Origin: Serratia sp. Ag1
Lineage (GTDB): Bacteria > Pseudomonadota > Gammaproteobacteria > Enterobacterales > Enterobacteriaceae
Direction of reading: 5' to 3'
Assembly (NCBI RefSeq): GCF_000743355.1
Contig: NZ_JQEI01000008.1
Coordinates: 204,857 to 268,856, forward strand
DNA length: 64,000 bases
The notes under the pieces are model-generated. The model was not told the origin of the DNA and ran no database searches. It worked only from the letters and a program-made list of their open reading frames with translations. This document shows positions 57,052-64,000 of this stretch, piece by piece. Within the stretch, counting starts at the first letter, position 1. Each line of letters starts with the position of its first letter. The position numbers were made by a program, and so were the translations under genes.

Positions 57052-57147
57052 ATGAGCTTGCTGACACAGAACAGCCTGACCGGGCAACCGCTGGCGATCA
57101 GCGTTATGCCTGGTCAGGCAGTGATCCGAGTTCAGTGGGGGGTATAG
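57052..57147 (+). pseudogene. SymE-like C-terminal piece (copy 1)
   Basis: A 31-codon frame from ATG 57052 to TAG 57145: MSLLTQ, NSLTGQPLAISVMPGQAVIR, VQWGV. The TGQPL-x-I-x-V-x-P-G-x-x-V-I-R pattern is that of the second half of SymE-like proteins. It lacks the front half, so it is probably a remnant, though a short peptide could be made by coupling to the gene before it (stop to ATG gap of five bases). Confidence 0.5.
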
Positions 57148-57190
57148 GCTGGCATAGCAACCAATAAAATAGCCAGAAAGATAGTTTACA

Positions 57191-57646
57191 CTAACGAATA
57201 TTTATTTCTTCCAATTCATCTGTTCCTAATTTCATAAATAAGACTTCTAAAGCTTCTGATGGGAAAGGATGTTCATGTACTAATATGCTGATTTTCAAGT
57301 GAGTCTCATCGACAGAAGCTAGACTCCATAAAAACCAGAATCTATTTTCAGGCTCAAACCAATAGAGCCAGTTTTCAAGTATCCAATCATCATCGGAAAA
57401 AGAATCAATAAAATATTTTGGTAAAATAGAAAGCCAACTATCCAAATCAGGCCACTTAGGGAATGTATTATTATTAATCAATAATAATATTTTTTTTGCT
57501 TCGCTCAAGATAACCGCACCACAACCTGGACGACAAGTTGTGATATATTCAACGACGAAACCATTGTTTTTTTTAATGAGAGAAGATGAGGAAATTCTAT
57601 TTTTTTCATCTTCTAAATTTATTTTCATTGATTCTAAATATGTCAT
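57191..57646 (-). CDS. Candidate immunity protein for the displaced Rhs tip
   Basis: 151 residues, AT-rich coding, acidic C-terminus, aromatic-rich middle (ENWLYWFEPENRFWFLWSL). I recognise no family. Its ATG (57644-57646) overlaps the last bases of the Rhs tip frame that ends at 57643, the classic coupling of a polymorphic toxin with its immunity gene, and that position is the main ground for the call. No paralogue of it is seen elsewhere in the window. The protective function is inferred. Confidence 0.7.
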   Translation of the reverse strand: MTYLESMKINLEDEKNRISSSSLIKKNNGFVVEYITTCRPGCGAVILSEAKKILLLINNNTFPKWPDLDSWLSILPKYFIDSFSDDDWILENWLYWFEPENRFWFLWSLASVDETHLKISILVHEHPFPSEALEVLFMKLGTDELEEINIR

Positions 57647-58912
57647 AATACTCCTCCAGACCCTTGTATAATATTTTCCAATAATTCATCAATCTGCTCT
57701 GGTCTTAACCCATATTGATCTGGCGTTTGTTTATCAACCCTTAATGGTCTGCTTCGATCTGCTTTGTTTTTCGATTTGCCTAATTCTCTTTCAGTTATGG
57801 ACGTTTCCCGTAATTTATCTAGGAATGATTGTTTAACCTCAAAAGTTTTAACTTGTTTATCAGCTATACCACGAAACTCACCCGCTCTTTCTTTACTACC
57901 AAAATTCAAAAACAACATTCTTGTTCTGTCAGGAATGGAAATATTTCCCAACTCATCAATAAAAATTCTTTGACTTTCTATAACATCAGTTTCGACACGA
58001 TAAACAGTCGATGTTTCCCCGCATGATAACCCAAACGGATCTATCCAGCTCAACGAATTCGGCGCATATTGGTACGGATTTATCCCACCTAATAGCCCTA
58101 TCGGGTCCTGGCTGATATACGCCGCAGTCTGCGGATCATAATACCGATAACGGTTGTAATGTAAACCCGTCTCTTTGTCGTAATACTGCCCCTGGAATCG
58201 CAGCGGGTTCTCGACGACATTGGCGCGTTGTAGGCCAGGCTCGCCCCAGACGCCGTGCTGCTGATGCCAGACCAACCGGCCCTGTACGTCGATCAGCCTT
58301 ATCGGTGCGCCGTTTGGGTCGCATTCATACCAGTAACTGGTTCGGTCAGCCGTTTCCTCGGCCATCAGCGCTAACGGCTGATAACTGCCTGGCAGGTAAA
58401 CATACTCCCTGACGGCAAGCAGTAGCCGCTTGATCTGCTGTTTGCGCTGGTGCGGGGCCTGGAGATCATACACTGATGCCGATTCAGGCAACGGGGTTTC
58501 AGCCTGGGCTTCGGCTATCAGGTGGTGACCCTGCCAGAAAAATACCCGGCTGCCTTCCAACCCCCGTTTGGTGACACGCCTTCCCAGGCCATCGTACCCG
58601 TAGTGGGTCACCGTATCCTGCTGGTGTACCTGGATGAGCTGATTCTCCACATCCCAAACCAGATCCTGTCGACTTGCAAGCCGAGGGCGTTACGTACCAA
58701 CGTCCAGCGTTGCCCGACAGGGTTGCTTACCCCGACAAGCTGCTCTTCGGTGTCATAGTAATAACGAACTTCATGGCCGTCTGGCGTAACGCAACGCGAT
58801 AGCATCCCGGTGCCACAGTATTCCAGGCGGGTTTCCCGGCCACTGTCATCCTGATACAGCACAGGCCGGTCTTCGCGATCTCAACTGATACGCAGGGCCA
58901 TCAACCCCTGGC
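57643..58912 (-). pseudogene. Displaced Rhs C-terminal fragment with its own toxin tip
   Basis: A truncated Rhs gene. From 58912 down to about 58681 it matches the core of the long Rhs gene (its 61794-62026), then jumps, with three extra bases, to the part corresponding to 60952, so about 841 bp of core is missing and the frame shifts. From there an open frame of 335 codons (GTG 58648-58650 to 57643) covers the last core repeats, with YYDPQTAAYISQDPIGL near 170-186 and the hinge SWIDPFGL near 201-208. The variable tip (about 209-335) starts SCGETSTVYRVETDV and includes MLFLNFGSKERAGEF, KTFEVKQSFLDKL and DQYGLRPEQIDELL. The tip resembles a toxin domain I have seen in other Rhs proteins, perhaps ADP-ribosyltransferase-like, but I cannot name it. 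No ribosome site precedes the fragment, so it is probably silent unless recombined. Confidence 0.82.
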
Positions 58913-58918
58913 GCTATC

Positions 58919-59200
58919 GTGGGGTATGTTCCCAATGGTGGCTACGCCAATCCGGCACCGGCAATTAATTTAAAAGGGCGTTGACTGGAGAAAGCAGGAT
59001 TTATAAGAGGCTCGCCGATTATCGTAACTCTTGCTAACGGCCATCTGGTAATAACCCCGCTGCCACGGAAATCACTGCTCAATAATATGATTCAGAAGAT
59101 TGCGCATTTACCGGAAGCATCGCAACGGCAACTCCAAGAGATTATTGACGGCTTGATGGTTCAAGAACAGCTGGAAGGGTATCAGTGGGGGAGTAAATAA
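58919..59200 (+). pseudogene. SymE-like protein, interrupted by TGA (copy 2)
   Basis: Same layout as copy 1: GTG 58919, TGA at 58982-58984 in place of the family tryptophan, TAA 59198-59200 overlapping the next ATG. The part after the TGA reads LEKAGFIRGSPIIVTLANGH then LVI, closer to the SymE consensus (G-x-P-V-x-V) than copy 1. The upstream side joins the Rhs fragment at 58912, so no promoter of its own is visible. The same TGA in both copies means the mutation predates the duplication, or the TGA is tolerated. Confidence 0.7.
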
Positions 59201-59391
59201 TGGAATACATTATTATCAATGGGCTGGAATTAACCACAGAGCAAGCCTGGGCACTGGCACAGTTTTTTAAGCGAGTTAGCTGGAATGAGATGCGCGTTAA
59301 TGCCAGGAATGACAATGAGTACTATTCAATGTGTGATGCTATTAATCAGCTACGCAAGACGTTAGCCGAACAGGGCTATGCAGCGCGTTAA
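59200..59391 (+). CDS. 63-residue protein of Rhs-linked cassette (copy 2)
   Basis: Encodes the same 63 residues as 56855-57046 with one silent change that I found (CTA/TTA leucine near the end). Coupled by TAATG to the broken SymE-like frame upstream. It lies in opposite orientation to the Rhs and immunity genes and is flanked on the right by the terminator that ends their transcript. Perfect protein identity against a diverging third frame downstream suggests it is the constrained part of the cassette. Confidence 0.7.
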   Translation: MEYIIINGLELTTEQAWALAQFFKRVSWNEMRVNARNDNEYYSMCDAINQLRKTLAEQGYAAR

Positions 59392-59396
59392 TTGGA

Positions 59397-59501
59397 ATGA
59401 GCTTGCTGACACAGAGCAGCCTTGCCGGGCAAACGCTGACGATCAGCGTGATGTCTGGTCAGGTGGTGATGCTCGCTCAACAAGATAATATGTTGGCGTA
59501 G
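59397..59501 (+). pseudogene. SymE-like C-terminal piece (copy 2)
   Basis: 34 codons from ATG 59397 to TAG 59499: MSLLTQ, SSLAGQTLTISVMSGQVVML, then AQQDNMLA. Relative to copy 1 several residues differ, and the tail diverges after V-V-M. It keeps the G-Q-x-L-x-I-x-V-x-x-G-Q-x-V strand pattern of SymE relatives. Likely a remnant. Confidence 0.45.
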
Positions 59502-59508
59502 CCATAAT

Positions 59509-59547
59509 AAAAAAGCCGGAAATATCCAAAGAGGAGCTTTCCGGCTT
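59509..59547 (-). terminator. Rho-independent terminator of the Rhs-immunity transcript
   Basis: 10-bp stem AAGCCGGAAA (59513-59522) with TTTCCGGCTT (59538-59547); the A run at 59509-59514 gives the T tail on the minus strand. It is six bases downstream of the immunity gene. Confidence 0.85.
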
Positions 59548-59552
59548 GAGTT

Positions 59553-59933
59553 TCACTTTATATATACATCACACCCTTGGAATGTTAGAGATCTTAGTTC
59601 TATTTTCACACTCCATGCATTACCATTAAAATTTAATTGTATAATATCATCTTCTTGGGAAAATTCTAAAAAACAAAAATCAACACATTGCCAATTTATA
59701 ACATCTATTTTACTTAAGAACTGGCCAATCAGTTTAATTACAATGATATTATAATCTTCCCCCCATACCCCCCACTTATTTATTTCTATCGCAGGCTTCT
59801 GAGTAACATGTATATTTATAGATGCTCGATCTGCTAGATCCAAACCCAATTGACCTAACAATACTGGCTCTTGCAGACCTTTAGGGAAAAGTTGCTCTAA
59901 AAATTTGTTATGTATGCAATTTATAAAATTCAT
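59553..59933 (-). CDS. Candidate immunity protein of the intact Rhs (Imm50-like)
   Basis: 126 residues, AT-rich, strand-rich sequence (SINIHVTQKPAIEINKWGVW; VDFCFLEFSQEDDIIQLNFN; WSVKIELRSLTFQGCDVYIK). The pattern of an early WG motif, a central strand with hydrophobic alternation and a final strand ending in V-Y resembles the Imm50 immunity family; this is from memory and unconfirmed. It starts 12 bases after the Rhs stop and ends at a terminator, so toxin and immunity share one transcript. Confidence 0.7.
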   Translation of the reverse strand: MNFINCIHNKFLEQLFPKGLQEPVLLGQLGLDLADRASINIHVTQKPAIEINKWGVWGEDYNIIVIKLIGQFLSKIDVINWQCVDFCFLEFSQEDDIIQLNFNGNAWSVKIELRSLTFQGCDVYIK

Positions 59934-59944
59934 TTAGCTATTCC

Positions 59945-62900
59945 CTAAAAATTATAATGCCCATGAGTTCCTGGGAACCAACCAGTATCTAGATTATCTA
60001 TCGGCCTAACATTGAAGTGTGGCTCAGCACCATGCATTGGAGTGGCTTTTATATGTCCAAGGCTATGCTCTTGAATAACAACCGGGACCCCCTTACTATT
60101 TATAAAATGATATTCTCTAACTTCAATTGGGATGCCGTCAGGTGTTCGCATATAATCACCATAGCCGTCTCCTAATTTAACTTTAGTTATATCTGAGGGA
60201 TGTTGTGTCATTGGTATATCAGCATCTCTTTTAGCCTGCCTTAATGCATCTCTACGACTTGAACCTTCATAAGTCGTCTTTTTATTTGGACCGCATGCCG
60301 TTAACCCCAGAGGGTCAATATAAGTCAGCGGGTTTTTAGCGTACGCATATAAATTTAATCCCCCCGCCAGCCCTATCGGGTCCTGACTGATATACGCCGC
60401 TGTCTGCGGATCATAATACCGATAACGGTTGTAATGTAAACCCGTCTCTTCGTCGTAATACTGCCCCTGGAATCGCAGCGGGTTCTCGACGGCATTGGCG
60501 CGTTGTAGGCCAGGTTCGCCCCAGACGCCGTGCTGCTGATGCCAGACCAACCGGCCCTGTACGTCGATCAGCCTTATCGGTGCGCCGTTTGGGTCGCATT
60601 CATACCAGTAACTGGTTCGGTCAGCCGTTTCCTCGGCCATCAGCGCTAACGGCTGATAACTGCCCGGTAGGTAAACATACTCCCTGACGGCAGGCAGTAG
60701 CCGCTTGATCTGCTGTTTGCGCTGGTGCGGGGCTTGGAGATCATACACTGATGCCGATTCAGGCAACGGGGTTTCAGCCTGGGCTTCGGCTATCAGGTGG
60801 TGACCCTGCCAGAAAAATACCCGGCTGCCTTCCGGCCCCCGTTTGGTGACACGCCTTCCCAGGCCATCGTACCCGTAGTGGGTCACCGTATCCTGCTGGT
60901 GTACCTGGATGAGCTGATTCTCCACATCCCAAACCAGGTCCTGTCGACTTGCTGGTAAGGTCAGGTTCCTGCGCTGGCGCAGGTTGCCCGCCCGATCATA
61001 AACATAACGGGTCGTCCCGCGTTTCCCCTCCCGGAACCAACCGCCGGGTGCTTCGCTGACCGCTCTGACGGTGGTCGCCATGTGGTTGCCTGCGGCGTCG
61101 GTGATAAAGTGCAAAACATGGCCATCAGGTTGTGTTGCCGCCAGCAGTTTCCCCATGGGGTCATACGTGAAGTGGCTGGAGCCGTCCAGGCTGTCCTGCC
61201 GTTCGGTGAGATTACCGTCACTGTCCCAGCGGTACTGGGTATTGAACAGCGCATGCTCACCGTGCATCAACGCTTGTGACGTCAACCGGTGGTGAGCGTC
61301 ATAATGAAACTCCTTTACCAGCGAGTCACTCAGCCCCTGCCGGGCCAACCGGCCACAGGCATCCCACCCGAACGTGACCGGTTCATCCTGATTCAACTGA
61401 AGTTGTACCGGTTGCCCCAGGGCATTGTAGCCCCAACTGACCTGATGACCGGCGCTGCTGGCTCTTTGGAGGTACTGGCCCAAGGCGTTATAACGGTGCT
61501 CCAGCCGGAAACCATCCTGGATTTCCGCCCGGACACGCCCGGCGGCATCGTATTCCCATGACAATGTGCGATGCAGATTGTCGCATTGTGTCAATAATCC
61601 ACGCCGGTCATAACGATACCGCGTTAAGGGAATGTCGCCAGTCTCGGGCAGTTTCTCCGTCAAGGCGCCATCCTGATTGTAGCGATAGCGCAACACTTGA
61701 CCGAGCGGGTCGGTGCGCCTGGTCAGCAGACCATCGGGAGAATAGGCGTAATGGGTGCTTTGCCCCCAGTAATCGCGCTCTTCCACAATCAATCCGAGGG
61801 CGTTACGTACCAGCGTCCAGCGTTGCCCGGCAGGGTTGCTTACCCCGACAAGCTGCTCTTCGGTGTCATAGTAATAACGAACTTCATGGCCGTCTGGCGT
61901 AACGCAACGCGACAGCATCCCGGTGCCACAGTATTCCAGGCGGGTTTCCCGGCCACTGTCATCCTGATACAGCACAGGCCGGTCTTCGCGATCCCAACTG
62001 ATACGCAGGGCCATCAACCCCTGGCGCTGCTGTGCTATCAAGCGATTTTTCCGGTCGTGGAAAGAACGGGTGACAACGCCGTTACTGTCCGTTGCAGTGA
62101 TGAGATTCCCCATCCCGTCATGCTCAAATTGCTGGGGTGTAACACCCGGCGAGGTAAAGGTGCGGACAAACCCGAAGGCATCATAACGGGCATGCAGGCC
62201 TGGCAGATCCGCCGTACGGCTTTCCGTCAACTGGCCGTAGTCATCGTAACGGTAGTGCTTTTCGAGGCCGGTCGGGTCGGTTGCCTTCAGCAGGTTGCCT
62301 TGGCCATCATACTCATATTGCCAGACTGACCCCTCGCCGTCAGTCCGGTGAGTCAACCGACCTGCCGGATCACGGACGAAGGTGTCACGGTTGCCGGAAG
62401 GGGCAATTTCTGCGGTCAGATGACCACAATCATCATATTCCCACTGCCACACTGTGCCGGAGGAGAGAGACACCTGGATGGGAAGGCCGCTCACGTTATA
62501 CAGGAAGGTGGTGATGTGGCCTTGCGGGTCAGTTTCGCTGACCGGCAGGCCATCACTGCTGAAACGGATACGGGAGGTGTTTCCGAGAGAATCGGTGACC
62601 TCGGTTTCATTGAGAAGGTCATGCCAGACAAAACGGTAGTCATACAGCCCCTGGTCGCCCCAGGCACGCACAACACGCCATTGCTGATCGTAATCGTAAT
62701 AAAACGACAGCCCGAGCCGGTCAGTATGGGCGGTCATATAACCCTGTTGGTAGCGATAATGCCGTGGGCATCCTTCCGCATCGATTTCTTGGCTCAGGTA
62801 ACCTGTCTGGTCGTATTCGTAGCGGGTTAGCGAGCGGTAACGCTTTTCATATGGGTCAAGAAAGGCTAGGGCATGCAACCTCCCCTGGGCGGTTTCGGCG

Positions 62901-64000
62901 TGTGCCTCCCGGCCCGTGGGGCCACGGTGAGTGACTTCCCGGATGCAGACGAGTTCCCCTTGGTCACGGATAAACTGCCAGCCATTGCCTGCGCCATCAC
63001 TGAGAGTACTGATGGGGTATTCCTGACGCGAGGCCGCAAAGGTGGACGGTGTGGTGAAGTGGTGACGAACCTCATCATCATCATCGCTGACTGTCCAAGT
63101 GACGGTCCCGCCGTGATGCTCCGTATACCAGAGACGGCCCGCCGGAAAAACGGATACTGCCTGCGCTTCGCCGGGAAGAACCGGTAATTCGGCGAACACA
63201 CTCAGTCCCTTAGCAGAACGGAAAAAACCGACGCTTTCGTCAGCATGCCAACTGAGGGTGGCGTCTGCCGGAGTCTGCCAACCTGGCCCGCACACCCCCG
63301 ATGCTTCTTCGTCGGATGAACGGTAAACGCGCGTCCATGCCAGGGGGAAGCGTCCCGCCAGGGTGAAATCCTGGTGCTGTACATAAACGCTGCCGTCACG
63401 GATATCTACGGGCTCGGCACGGAGCACATTACATTTCCAGAACCCCGAATCCATATTTTTAAAAAGTTTTTGTCGGGCTGCCTTGAATTTATCCATCCCC
63501 TTTTTGTAGAGGTTGCTTTTTTTAAAGCGTTTAAAACCTTTAAAAAAGGCTTTCATCCCCAGTGCGACCCAGTTGACGGTCAACGGGCCGCCAACAATGA
63601 CATTATTGGGGATGGCGATGTTAAAGGTCAGGGGCATTTCCAGCGATTTGGGTTTGATTTTAAAGGGTTTGCGTACGCGAAACGGCGGAAACATCCCCAC
63701 CGCATTGCAACTCAGGGCCGGGACACCGATGCGGCTGAACGGCTCACCATCGGCAGACACGGTTTGGCTGCCCATGAACAGTTCATCATCCCCCATGGGG
63801 CCCATGGGGAACCCCTGCGGAGGCAACCACGCTCCGGCGACGGGGATATGCAGGCATTTCCCGCCAGTGCCTGCAGTGGTGCGCCTGCGTCCGTTCACAT
63901 CAATACTGCCACCGATAATAGGCAGGTAATCGATGACATCGAAGACAAGACCGATATGCGGCGTCGGTACGGGAACCGGGGTGTAGTGGATCACAAAATC
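59945..64000 (-). CDS. Rhs-family polymorphic toxin, 5' end beyond window
   Basis: The frame is open to base 64000 (1351 codons visible); a GTG at 63992-63994 could serve as a start, but the reading continues as DFV before it and the N-terminus of Rhs proteins is normally longer. Visible part: N-terminal leader domain (about 1-200; IGGSIDVNGRR, GAWLPPQGFPMGPMGDDELF, basic FKGFKRFKKSNLYKKG), then DFTLAGRFPLAWTRVYRSSD opening the YD-repeat shell (about 210-1200, tens of YD repeats such as YEYDGQGNLL), the core end YYDPQTAAYISQDPIGL and the autocleavage-type hinge YIDPLGL. The last 118 residues are the toxin tip, with E, H and HFN motifs (REYHF, IQEHSLGH, AEPHFNVRP, HGHYNF), resembling HNH/EndoVII-type nuclease toxins. 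The tip DNA is much more AT-rich than the core. Rhs proteins are delivered by type VI secretion through VgrG/EagR; those genes would lie to the right. Confidence 0.92.
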   Translation of the reverse strand, partial: DFVIHYTPVPVPTPHIGLVFDVIDYLPIIGGSIDVNGRRRTTAGTGGKCLHIPVAGAWLPPQGFPMGPMGDDELFMGSQTVSADGEPFSRIGVPALSCNAVGMFPPFRVRKPFKIKPKSLEMPLTFNIAIPNNVIVGGPLTVNWVALGMKAFFKGFKRFKKSNLYKKGMDKFKAARQKLFKNMDSGFWKCNVLRAEPVDIRDGSVYVQHQDFTLAGRFPLAWTRVYRSSDEEASGVCGPGWQTPADATLSWHADESVGFFRSAKGLSVFAELPVLPGEAQAVSVFPAGRLWYTEHHGGTVTWTVSDDDDEVRHHFTTPSTFAASRQEYPISTLSDGAGNGWQFIRDQGELVCIREVTHRGPTGREAHAETAQGRLHALAFLDPYEKRYRSLTRYEYDQTGYLSQEIDAEGCPRHYRYQQGYMTAHTDRLGLSFYYDYDQQWRVVRAWGDQGLYDYRFVWHDLLNETEVTDSLGNTSRIRFSSDGLPVSETDPQGHITTFLYNVSGLPIQVSLSSGTVWQWEYDDCGHLTAEIAPSGNRDTFVRDPAGRLTHRTDGEGSVWQYEYDGQGNLLKATDPTGLEKHYRYDDYGQLTESRTADLPGLHARYDAFGFVRTFTSPGVTPQQFEHDGMGNLITATDSNGVVTRSFHDRKNRLIAQQRQGLMALRISWDREDRPVLYQDDSGRETRLEYCGTGMLSRCVTPDGHEVRYYYDTEEQLVGVSNPAGQRWTLVRNALGLIVEERDYWGQSTHYAYSPDGLLTRRTDPLGQVLRYRYNQDGALTEKLPETGDIPLTRYRYDRRGLLTQCDNLHRTLSWEYDAAGRVRAEIQDGFRLEHRYNALGQYLQRASSAGHQVSWGYNALGQPVQLQLNQDEPVTFGWDACGRLARQGLSDSLVKEFHYDAHHRLTSQALMHGEHALFNTQYRWDSDGNLTERQDSLDGSSHFTYDPMGKLLAATQPDGHVLHFITDAAGNHMATTVRAVSEAPGGWFREGKRGTTRYVYDRAGNLRQRRNLTLPASRQDLVWDVENQLIQVHQQDTVTHYGYDGLGRRVTKRGPEGSRVFFWQGHHLIAEAQAETPLPESASVYDLQAPHQRKQQIKRLLPAVREYVYLPGSYQPLALMAEETADRTSYWYECDPNGAPIRLIDVQGRLVWHQQHGVWGEPGLQRANAVENPLRFQGQYYDEETGLHYNRYRYYDPQTAAYISQDPIGLAGGLNLYAYAKNPLTYIDPLGLTACGPNKKTTYEGSSRRDALRQAKRDADIPMTQHPSDITKVKLGDGYGDYMRTPDGIPIEVREYHFINSKGVPVVIQEHSLGHIKATPMHGAEPHFNVRPIDNLDTGWFPGTHGHYNF

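Noticed and set aside
58136..58324. 62-codon minus frame inside the Rhs fragment, repeated at 60411-60599
   Set aside because: It is an out-of-frame shadow of the Rhs core, repeated only because the core is repeated.
1..64000. CRISPR arrays, rRNA genes, insertion sequences, replication origin
   Set aside because: Looked for; no regularly spaced short repeats, no transposase or integrase frame, no rRNA segment and no DnaA-box cluster were seen.

Overview
The window reads as chromosomal DNA of an enterobacterium in the Yersiniaceae, most like Serratia. Nearly every core gene has an Escherichia coli counterpart of almost the same length, local gene order is partly conserved (yceJ-yceI, solA-bssS-dinI-pyrC, rne-rluC-yceF-yceD-rpmF-plsX-fabHDG-acpP-fabF-pabC-mltG-tmk-holB-ycfH-ptsG, hinT-lpoB-thiK-nagZ-ycfP-ndh-ycfJ-mfd-lolCDE-nagK-cobB-pepT), and an intergenic element of the ERIC type is present. 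The genus is inferred from sequence character; no database was searched.

Layout. 1-1561: accessory, AT-rich tract with an incomplete RadC-like gene on the minus strand, possibly the edge of an island, ending against tRNA-Cys and tRNA-Leu(UAA) (1562-1731). 1901-12511: potassium transport (a TrkH/TrkG paralogue and the K+/H+ antiporter CvrA), small proteins (IraP-like, YlaC, a 43-residue acidic protein), a second-type 2-isopropylmalate synthase with a convergent AraC-type regulator, a VOC protein, a POT peptide transporter and a YciI-like protein. 12601-20982: lpxL, trhO, yceI-yceJ, tqsA, solA, bssS, dinI (with a clear LexA box) and pyrC. 21167-38905: rne and rluC (divergent), yceF, then a long forward block for ribosomal protein L32, phospholipid and fatty acid synthesis, folate, peptidoglycan termination, dTMP kinase and DNA polymerase III delta prime, ending in the glucose transporter ptsG with recognisable Mlc, CRP and SgrS target sequences. 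39015-39635: a hicAB toxin-antitoxin pair inserted between ptsG and hinT. 39886-56190: hinT, the outer-membrane activator lpoB, thiK, nagZ, ycfP, ndh (with an FNR box), ycfJ, mfd, the lipoprotein release system lolCDE, nagK, cobB and pepT.

56191-64000 is the main accessory region: an Rhs polymorphic-toxin locus on the minus strand. A long Rhs gene enters from the right edge and ends in a short AT-rich nuclease-like tip followed by a probable immunity gene. Further downstream lies a second, displaced Rhs C-terminus: a core fragment with an internal deletion of about 840 bp, a different toxin tip, and its own overlapping immunity candidate. After each toxin/immunity pair sits a copy of the same forward-strand cassette: a SymE-like frame broken by a TGA in place of the conserved tryptophan, an identical 63-residue protein coupled to it by TAATG, and a second short SymE-like piece. 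The module core-tip-immunity-cassette is therefore present twice in tandem, the expected footprint of toxin-tip replacement by recombination in the conserved core.

How the genes work together: the 26-36 kb block couples translation (YceD/L32), membrane lipid supply (PlsX, FabH, FabD, FabG, AcpP, FabF) and DNA replication (Tmk, HolB). The 39-54 kb block combines envelope building and recycling (LpoB, NagZ, NagK, LolCDE) with respiration (Ndh) and transcription-coupled repair (Mfd).
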